From Microcaldota archaeon (GTDB taxonomy: Archaea; Micrarchaeota; Micrarchaeia; Micrarchaeales; CABMGC01): a DNA stretch of 12,068 bases. Under the pieces are notes generated by a model that was given only the letters and a program-made list of their open reading frames with translations, searched no databases and was not told where the DNA came from. Position numbers and translations under genes: made by a program. This document shows positions 6,511-12,068 of this stretch, piece after piece. The DNA is taken from NCBI GenBank assembly GCA_027328265.1, contig DAHVVD010000018.1, positions 1 to 12,068 of the forward strand, given 5' to 3'. Each line of letters opens with the position of its first letter. Position 1 is the first letter of the stretch.

Positions 6511-6550
6511 AATGTCCTTATCCCATTCCTCATCTGCTTGTTGTGATATA

Positions 6551-8074
6551 ATGGAGGGTGGCAGCCTTGTTGCCGAGCTAGCGCAACGCCTTGCAGGCAA
6601 AGTAGTAATAAGCGCAGAGCTCACAGACAACGACATCAGCGGCATAGGCGTAGAGTCACTGACAGCGCATACTCTCTCGTTCTTCGGCGATTCCGAGGGC
6701 ATACATATCCTAGATAAGCCCACGCTCCTCATGATCATCGAGAAAGAGAGTGAGGAAAAGGCACCGGTTCAGATAGAGGTATTCCAGAAGAAGGATTTCA
6801 ATCCATTGGCCAAAGAGATAAAATCAGATTATAAAATCCGCAGAATCAACGCCGAGAAGACGCCTGCCACAGTGGAGGATTTTTCATCCCATTTCAGAGA
6901 CAGGTTCAGGAAGCTGAAGGAGATACTCGAACATGGCAGCAGAGGCAGCCTTGGGATGGTAAGCAGCATAGAGAACATAAAGCAGTATGCAGACGGAAGG
7001 GAGATAAGTGTAGTCGGAATAGTCTATGACAAGATAACCACCAAGAAGGGCCACATACTGCTAACACTTGAGGACGAGGGCTCTACTGCCAAAGTACTCT
7101 TCCTCAAGTCTGAACGTACTTCAAGGAAGGAAAGCCAGCAGCTCTTCGAGTTTGCACAAAGGATAGTCAACGACGAGGTTATTGCGATACGCGGAAGGAT
7201 ATCCTCGCCTTTCGTAATAGCAAACTCGATAATCTCGCCAGACATACCGGTCCACCAGCCGAAAAAGACCGAGGAGGAGATGGCAATAGCATTCACCTCA
7301 GATATCCATGTGGGCAGCAAGCTCTTCATGGAGAGGCACTTCGTGAAATTCATAGAGTGGCTGAACGGAAACGTGGAAGCAAGGCGCGATATCGCTGAGC
7401 ACATAAAATACCTGGTCATAAGCGGCGACCTAGTCGATGGCATAGGCGTTTACCCCAATCAGGACAGGGAGCTCAGCATACTAGACATCTACAAGCAGTA
7501 CTCGGTGTTCTTCGACTACCTCGAGAACGTGCCGGATCATATCGAGGTTTTCCTGCTCGCTGGAAACCACGACGCAGTGCAAAGGGCTGAGCCTCAGCCT
7601 CCACTCACTGAGGACCTTATCGGCGATTTCAAGAAGCGCAATGTCCACATCCTCTCCAGCCCTTCATACGTCACGCTGCACGGCATAAAGATACTGGCTT
7701 ACCACGGTACATCCCTAGACTCGATAATACAATCTATTCCAGGCTGCAGCTATGCAAAGCCAGAGGCCGCAATGCTCGAGGTGCTCAAGAAAAGGCACAT
7801 CTCTCCGATATATGGCGAGAACCCGATAGTGCCGAACAAGAGCGACTCGCTCGTGATAGACGAAGTGCCTGACATACTGCACATGGGCCACATACACAAG
7901 AACGGCTATGCAGAATACCATGGCACCCAGATAATAAACAGCGGCGCCTGGCAGTCACGAACCCCGATTCAGGTCAAAAGAGGACAGCTTCCTACGCCAG
8001 CGGTGCTTCCGGTATACGAGACAAACACAGGCCATATCCTGAGCCTAGATTTCACATCTGAGAGGATGGTCTGA
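6551..8074 (+). CDS. polB: DNA polymerase D small subunit DP1 (3'-5' exonuclease)
   Basis: DP1 is the proofreading subunit of the archaeal replicative polymerase PolD and binds DP2. The 507-residue protein has a helical N-terminus, a charged linker, an OB fold (about residues 150-225: ISVVGIVYDKITTKKGHILL, then TAKVLFLK), and an Mre11-like calcineurin phosphoesterase domain. Metal ligands are complete: SDIH (Asp251, His253), GDLVD (Asp293), GNHD (Asn339, His340), His385, and GHIH (His447, His449). The exonuclease should therefore be active; in eukaryotic B subunits these residues are degenerate. The start is ATG 6551, preceded by a weak GTGAT and compatible with the TATA at 6501-6510. An in-frame ATG at 6512 would add 13 residues and lie at the promoter. 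The TGA overlaps the DP2 start by one base (TGATG), so the subunits are probably coupled in translation. The symbol polB is used for this subunit in archaeal annotation (also dp1). Confidence 0.96.
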   Translation: MEGGSLVAELAQRLAGKVVISAELTDNDISGIGVESLTAHTLSFFGDSEGIHILDKPTLLMIIEKESEEKAPVQIEVFQKKDFNPLAKEIKSDYKIRRINAEKTPATVEDFSSHFRDRFRKLKEILEHGSRGSLGMVSSIENIKQYADGREISVVGIVYDKITTKKGHILLTLEDEGSTAKVLFLKSERTSRKESQQLFEFAQRIVNDEVIAIRGRISSPFVIANSIISPDIPVHQPKKTEEEMAIAFTSDIHVGSKLFMERHFVKFIEWLNGNVEARRDIAEHIKYLVISGDLVDGIGVYPNQDRELSILDIYKQYSVFFDYLENVPDHIEVFLLAGNHDAVQRAEPQPPLTEDLIGDFKKRNVHILSSPSYVTLHGIKILAYHGTSLDSIIQSIPGCSYAKPEAAMLEVLKKRHISPIYGENPIVPNKSDSLVIDEVPDILHMGHIHKNGYAEYHGTQIINSGAWQSRTPIQVKRGQLPTPAVLPVYETNTGHILSLDFTSERMV

Positions 8075-11000
8075 TGAATACAAAAGAATACTTCTCATCA
8101 CTCACTGAAAACTTCCACAGGTCCTATGATATCGCAAGGAAGGCCAGGTCAAAGGGCTTTGATCCGAAGGAGGAAACAGAGATAGTTCCAGCGCCTGACC
8201 TCGCAAGCAGGGTAGAGGGACTTATAGGGGTAAGTGGCATAAGCGCCATAATACGATTGAAGCTCAAAGGGCAAGGTAGGAGCAGGCTTGCATTCGAAGT
8301 TGCCGAGGAGATATGCAAGAACGACTCCTTCTCGAAATACGATGACATCAGAAGGATAGAGCTCGCAGTAAGGGTAGGCACAGCAATACTAACTGAAGGT
8401 GTCCTCGTCGCTCCCACCGAAGGAATAAGGAGCATAGACAAGTACAAGAACCAGGACGGCACTGTTTACATCGCAGTCGTCTATGCCGGGCCTATAAGAG
8501 GCGCAGGAGGCACAGCAGCGGCGCTCTCAGTAGCTCTGGCAGACTACGCGAGGAAGTTTTTCGGGATTGATGCCTACAAGGCAACGCAGGAAGAAGTCGA
8601 GAGATACGTCGAGGAGGCCGAGCTTTACCACACCCGCGCTGCAAGGCTCCAGTACAGGCCTACTGACGATGACATAAGGGCCATAGCCAACAACTGCCCG
8701 GTCTGCGTAGACGGAGTACCGACTGAGAACATAGATGCAGGCGCACACAGCAACATGAAGAGGCTTGATTTCACTGGCAAGGAAGTGCCGATAACAAACC
8801 GCGTCAGGGGAGGAGTGCCCCTTGTCATGTGCGAGGGCATAGCCCAGAAAGCAAAAAAGGTGCTGAAGGAGACAAGCAGCGTTGGACTCGACTGGAGCTG
8901 GCTTAACAGCATAATAAAGCTCGTGAAGATAGCAGAATCAAGGAGCGCAGAAGACGCATCCGTATTCCTAGAGGAGTTGGTGGCTGGAAGACCCATACTT
9001 GCATACCCTGGGAAGTTCGGCGGATTCAGGCTCAGGTACGGAAGGTCGAGGTTCACAGGGATAGCAGCCAAGGGCTTCAGTCCGGCAACCATGGTGATAG
9101 CCGATAGCTTCATAGCCACAGGGACGCAGCTGAAGATAGAATTCCCCGGAAAAGGCTGCGTGGCAGTACCGGTGGACAGCATAGAAGGGCCATTCGTAGT
9201 GTTGAAATCAGGCGAGGCTCTCCGGATCAATGACGTGGAGACGGCGCAGAAGCTCAAAAGTGAAGTTAAGGAGATAATTTCGCTCGGCGATATCCTAGTC
9301 ACATATGGAGACTTCAAGAAATCAAACACCATACTCCAGCAGACTAGTTACGTTGAAGAGTACTGGGAAGAGCAGCTCAATGTCGCCAATGGGAAAATGC
9401 AGAAAGGCCATGACCAATTGAACTTCTCCGACGCCTTTGAAATATCTATGAAATACGGCGTGCCAATCCATCCAAGGTTCCTCTTCGAGTTTCAGGCAGT
9501 CCCCCTGCAAAGTCTTAAGCAACTCGCCATGGCTCTCCAGCCTTCCATAAAGACAAGACGCCTCCTAGAAATAGGCGACCTCGAGATTCCATTCATCCGC
9601 GAGACGAAAAGGACCTTAGAGCTCCTCAATGTTCCCCACAAGCTTCTTGCAGAAAAGGAGAGCATTCTCATAGGAGCTGGCCATGTGCAAAGCCTTTCCG
9701 CATCGTTGGGCTTTGCTTCTAGAGACGGAGTCATGCTCCCTTCTTCCGAAATATTAGAAAAATACGAGAGCGGCGAAGCTAAGGATTCGCTCTCGTTTGT
9801 AAACTCGCTCTCGCCTTTCCGCATAATGAAGCGCTCGACATTCATAGGCGCAAGGATAGGAAGGCCAGAGAAATCCAAGGAGAGGCTCATGAAACCGGCT
9901 CCCCATGTACTCTTCCCGATAGGCTCATACGGAGGCAATGAGAGGAACATAACCAAGGCCTGCGCCATCGACTCGAAGAAGCTCAAATCAGGGCTTACTG
10001 TAGAGATAGCAAACTACACTTGTGGCAACTGCAAACGTGTAATACCAACACCATTCTGTTCAGATTGCCAGTTGCGCGCATTCGTATCCAGAAAATGCCC
10101 CTCCTGCGGTAATGTTACCGCAAATGAAGCCTGCGAGAAGTGCGGCGTGCAGACACTTGGCTACAGCGAGATGGAAATAGACCTCGCCAAGCTCGTCTCG
10201 AACAGCATGAAGAAGCTTAGGGTCAACAGGCTTCCTGACGTGGTGAAAGGGGTGAGGGGATTCACAAGCAAGGACAAGGTCTCAGAGCCGCTCGAGAAAG
10301 GAATACTCAGGGCGCAGAATGGCGTCTATATCTTCAAGGACGGGACGGCGAGGTTCGATGCCACCGACGTGCCAATGACCCACTTCTACCCTGCTGAGAT
10401 AGGCACCACTGTAGAAAAACTGAGGGAACTGGGCTATGATAAGGACTGGCTCGGAAACGAGCTTGCAAGAGACGACCAACTGGTCGAGATGAGGCACCAG
10501 GACACCGTGATGAGCAGAAGAGGTGCAAGCTACATGCTAAAGGTCTCAAGGTTCGTTGACCAGATGCTAGAAGGCCTTTACGGAATGGAAGGCTTCTACA
10601 ACGCTCAGGATTCGAAGGACCTGCTGGGCCATCTGGTGATCACGCTCTCGCCTCACACCTCATGCGGCGTGCTGAACAGAATAATAGGATTCACAGAAGC
10701 CAATGTTGGTTTCGCCCATCCATACACCATCTCTGCGCGGAGAAGGAACTGCGACGGTGACGAGGACACCACAATGCTTCTAACAGAGGCCCTGATAGAC
10801 TTCTCAAGGGAATTCCTGCCTCTCACCGTAGGCGGCACCATGGATACGCCATTGATACTGACTTTGAATGTCCTGCCAGAGGAGGTCGATGACGAGGTCC
10901 ACGCAATGGATGTGACAGAGCGCTATTCCCTAGACTTCTACGACAAAACCTGCACGTCAGCTTACCCTTCTGATGTTGATGTGGGAATAGTCGAGAAAAG

Positions 11001-11517
11001 GCTAGGAACAGAAAGTGCTTTCATCAACCTCTCCTTTACACACCACTCATCAATAAACGCGATAAAGGTCTCGCCGAAAAGGAGTCAGTACACCCAGTTC
11101 AAGACAATGCAGGATAAGGTAGACGGTGAATTTGCGCTGATGGACAGAATCTACGCCATAGACAAGAGCGATGCGGCAAGGAAGCTCATAATAAGCCACT
11201 TCATACCTGACATGATAGGCAATCTCCATTCTTTCTCGAAACAGAACTTCAGGTGCTCATCCTGCAATGCTAAGTACAGGCGGGTGCCTCTCACAGGAAA
11301 GTGTACGAGAGACGGAGGAAAGCTACTTCTTACGATATCGAAGGCTGGGATAGAGAAGTATCTGGGAATGGCAACCAATCTGGCTGCAAAATACGACCTT
11401 GACCCCTACATAAGGCAGAGGCTGGCCTTGGTGAAGGAGGAGATAAGCAGCATCTTCGCCAGCAAGGAGGAGATACAGGAGACAAGCGGCCAGTTCAATC
11501 TCGCCAAATACCTTTAG
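8074..11517 (+). CDS. polC: DNA polymerase D large subunit DP2 (catalytic)
   Basis: DP2 carries PolD's polymerase active site, built from double-psi beta-barrels like multisubunit RNA polymerase. The 1147-residue protein is within the family range. Visible landmarks are PAPDLASRVEGLIG near the start, GPIRGAGGTAAALSVALADY at about 135-154, the NNCPVCVDGVPTE segment, and two zinc fingers with ligands C650/C653/C662/C665 and C675/C678/C687/C690. The catalytic NCDGDED stands at residues 892-898; Asp894 and Asp896 match the essential pair of Pyrococcus DP2. A third C-terminal finger has C1061, C1064 and C1077, but the expected fourth Cys is Asp1080. The last eight residues, QFNLAKYL, resemble a PCNA-interacting peptide. 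No intein interrupts the NCDGDED site, where some Pyrococcus genes carry one. The ATG overlaps the DP1 stop. The TAG overlaps the convergent aminotransferase stop, leaving no intergenic terminator. The symbol polC follows archaeal usage (also dp2) and is unrelated to bacterial PolC. Confidence 0.97.
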   Translation: MNTKEYFSSLTENFHRSYDIARKARSKGFDPKEETEIVPAPDLASRVEGLIGVSGISAIIRLKLKGQGRSRLAFEVAEEICKNDSFSKYDDIRRIELAVRVGTAILTEGVLVAPTEGIRSIDKYKNQDGTVYIAVVYAGPIRGAGGTAAALSVALADYARKFFGIDAYKATQEEVERYVEEAELYHTRAARLQYRPTDDDIRAIANNCPVCVDGVPTENIDAGAHSNMKRLDFTGKEVPITNRVRGGVPLVMCEGIAQKAKKVLKETSSVGLDWSWLNSIIKLVKIAESRSAEDASVFLEELVAGRPILAYPGKFGGFRLRYGRSRFTGIAAKGFSPATMVIADSFIATGTQLKIEFPGKGCVAVPVDSIEGPFVVLKSGEALRINDVETAQKLKSEVKEIISLGDILVTYGDFKKSNTILQQTSYVEEYWEEQLNVANGKMQKGHDQLNFSDAFEISMKYGVPIHPRFLFEFQAVPLQSLKQLAMALQPSIKTRRLLEIGDLEIPFIRETKRTLELLNVPHKLLAEKESILIGAGHVQSLSASLGFASRDGVMLPSSEILEKYESGEAKDSLSFVNSLSPFRIMKRSTFIGARIGRPEKSKERLMKPAPHVLFPIGSYGGNERNITKACAIDSKKLKSGLTVEIANYTCGNCKRVIPTPFCSDCQLRAFVSRKCPSCGNVTANEACEKCGVQTLGYSEMEIDLAKLVSNSMKKLRVNRLPDVVKGVRGFTSKDKVSEPLEKGILRAQNGVYIFKDGTARFDATDVPMTHFYPAEIGTTVEKLRELGYDKDWLGNELARDDQLVEMRHQDTVMSRRGASYMLKVSRFVDQMLEGLYGMEGFYNAQDSKDLLGHLVITLSPHTSCGVLNRIIGFTEANVGFAHPYTISARRRNCDGDEDTTMLLTEALIDFSREFLPLTVGGTMDTPLILTLNVLPEEVDDEVHAMDVTERYSLDFYDKTCTSAYPSDVDVGIVEKRLGTESAFINLSFTHHSSINAIKVSPKRSQYTQFKTMQDKVDGEFALMDRIYAIDKSDAARKLIISHFIPDMIGNLHSFSKQNFRCSSCNAKYRRVPLTGKCTRDGGKLLLTISKAGIEKYLGMATNLAAKYDLDPYIRQRLALVKEEISSIFASKEEIQETSGQFNLAKYL

Positions 11518-12068
11518 GTGCTTCTCAATCGCATGTCTGCTTTTTTGACTGATTCTTCGAAAATGTTAAGACCCTTTTCAAGATTCTGGTAAGATATGTT
11601 GAGTGACGGTATTACTCTAACCGAAGAGAATCCGGCAGGAAGCATTAGCAGGCCTTTGTTGAAGCATTCCGAAAGCACCTCTTCCCTTATTCTCACCCCG
11701 TATTCCTTCGTCTTTTTGCTCTTGACGAACTCAACCCCAACCATCATTCCAATGCCACGCACGTCTCCAACAACCTCGTACCTCTCTTTCATGGCACTCA
11801 GTCGTTTCATTATGATTCTTGACCTTTCCCTTATCCCTGTCTGCAAACTTCCCATGTTAGACTTGAGATAATTGAGCGAGGCCTCTGCTGCTGCAACTGC
11901 TACCAGGTTGCCTCCGAACGTATTAGCATGAGCTCCTGAAGGTATGTCACCCAGCGACTTTCTTGTGACAGTAACTCCCATCGGCATGCCTCCTCCTATC
12001 GCCTTCGCCATCGTGTAGATATCAGCCTTCACGCCGAAGTTGTCAAGCGCAAGGAACTTCCCAGTGCG
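11514..12068 (-). CDS. Class III PLP-dependent aminotransferase, N-terminal part outside window
   Basis: Only the C-terminal 184 residues lie in the window; the frame is open to the right edge, where it starts RTGKFLALDNFG. The segment TMAKAIGGGMPMG contains the lysine (codon 12003-12005) that binds pyridoxal phosphate, in the arrangement typical of class III (ornithine, acetylornithine, 4-aminobutyrate) aminotransferases. HANTFGGNLVAVAAAEA is the next family motif, contacting the cofactor phosphate across the dimer. The C-terminal domain has VRGIGMMVGVEF, CFNKGLLMLPAG and VRVIPSLNIS, then a final helix ILD-like stretch LEKGLNIFEESVKK. The overall style recalls archaeal 4-aminobutyrate/ornithine aminotransferases and the related amino-acid racemases, but the substrate-recognition half is missing, so I give no symbol. 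The TAA (11514-11516) overlaps the DP2 TAG by three bases in convergent orientation. No neighbouring arginine or lysine biosynthesis gene is visible. Confidence 0.92.
   Translation of the reverse strand, partial: RTGKFLALDNFGVKADIYTMAKAIGGGMPMGVTVTRKSLGDIPSGAHANTFGGNLVAVAAAEASLNYLKSNMGSLQTGIRERSRIIMKRLSAMKERYEVVGDVRGIGMMVGVEFVKSKKTKEYGVRIREEVLSECFNKGLLMLPAGFSSVRVIPSLNISYQNLEKGLNIFEESVKKADMRLRST

Noticed and set aside
6468..6533. A longer proS starting at ATG 6533.
   Set aside because: The added residues lack family similarity, span the TATA element, and ignore the GGAGGT before ATG 6467.
6512..6550. A longer DP1 starting at ATG 6512.
   Set aside because: It starts about 2 bp from the TATA box, upstream of the predicted transcript start near 6532, and adds a low-complexity Ser-rich stretch.
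8625..9332. A long open frame on the minus strand inside DP2, possibly an overlapping gene.
   Set aside because: It lies wholly antisense to a conserved DP2 region, shows no recognisable domain, and similar open antisense frames occur under proS and cysS, as expected from codon bias.
10744..10767. A possible intein at the NCDGDED site of DP2.
   Set aside because: The motif is uninterrupted and the flanking sequence is continuous DP2.
1..12068. Mobile elements, CRISPR arrays, toxin-antitoxin pairs or other defence modules.
   Set aside because: No transposase, integrase, regularly spaced repeats or defence domains were seen; all large frames match housekeeping families.

Overview
The window reads as a piece of archaeal chromosome. 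The evidence is a family D DNA polymerase (small subunit DP1 and large subunit DP2 side by side), an archaeal/eukaryal-type prolyl-tRNA synthetase with a C-terminal zinc module, AT-rich TATA-like boxes about 25-30 bp ahead of several genes, a tRNA gene without an encoded CCA end, and heavy use of ATA, AGA and AGG codons. PolD excludes most Crenarchaeota. The compact layout (a 1-nt overlap between the polD genes, a 4-nt overlap of convergent stop codons, a bidirectional promoter) would suit a euryarchaeon or a DPANN lineage such as Micrarchaeota or Diapherotrites. That lineage guess is inference and was not tested.

Layout, left to right: cysS (5' end outside the window) is followed on the same strand by a UppP/BacA-family polyprenyl-diphosphate phosphatase. 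On the opposite strand an AlaX-like alanyl-tRNA editing gene remains only as its N-terminal third; it stops where uppP ends. A divergent AT-rich gap then leads to a small Nudix hydrolase and a type I glutamine synthetase (glnA). A tRNA patch follows: an aberrant tRNA-like gene on the plus strand and a normal tRNA-Gln(UUG) on the minus strand. proS runs leftward and the DP1-DP2 pair runs rightward, both apparently from one shared TATA element. At the right edge the C-terminal half of a class III PLP-dependent aminotransferase converges on DP2.

Most genes are housekeeping: aminoacylation (CysRS, ProRS, tRNA-Gln), replication (PolD), nitrogen assimilation and transamination (GlnA, class III aminotransferase), and recycling of a lipid carrier (UppP). 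I see no CRISPR array, transposase, integrase, toxin-antitoxin or other defence module, and I do not claim a new multi-gene system.

The strongest unexplained object is the RNA locus at 4744-4870. It has a perfect 7-bp acceptor stem, a perfect T arm and a perfect 5+7 anticodon hairpin, but no normal D arm, an enlarged variable region, conflicting identity signals, and complementary flanks. Other points worth checking are the truncated alaX, replaced zinc-ligand cysteines in CysRS and DP2, a replaced active-site histidine in UppP, and the shared proS/polD promoter. No stretch longer than 300 bases lacks a gene, a gene remnant or an RNA.
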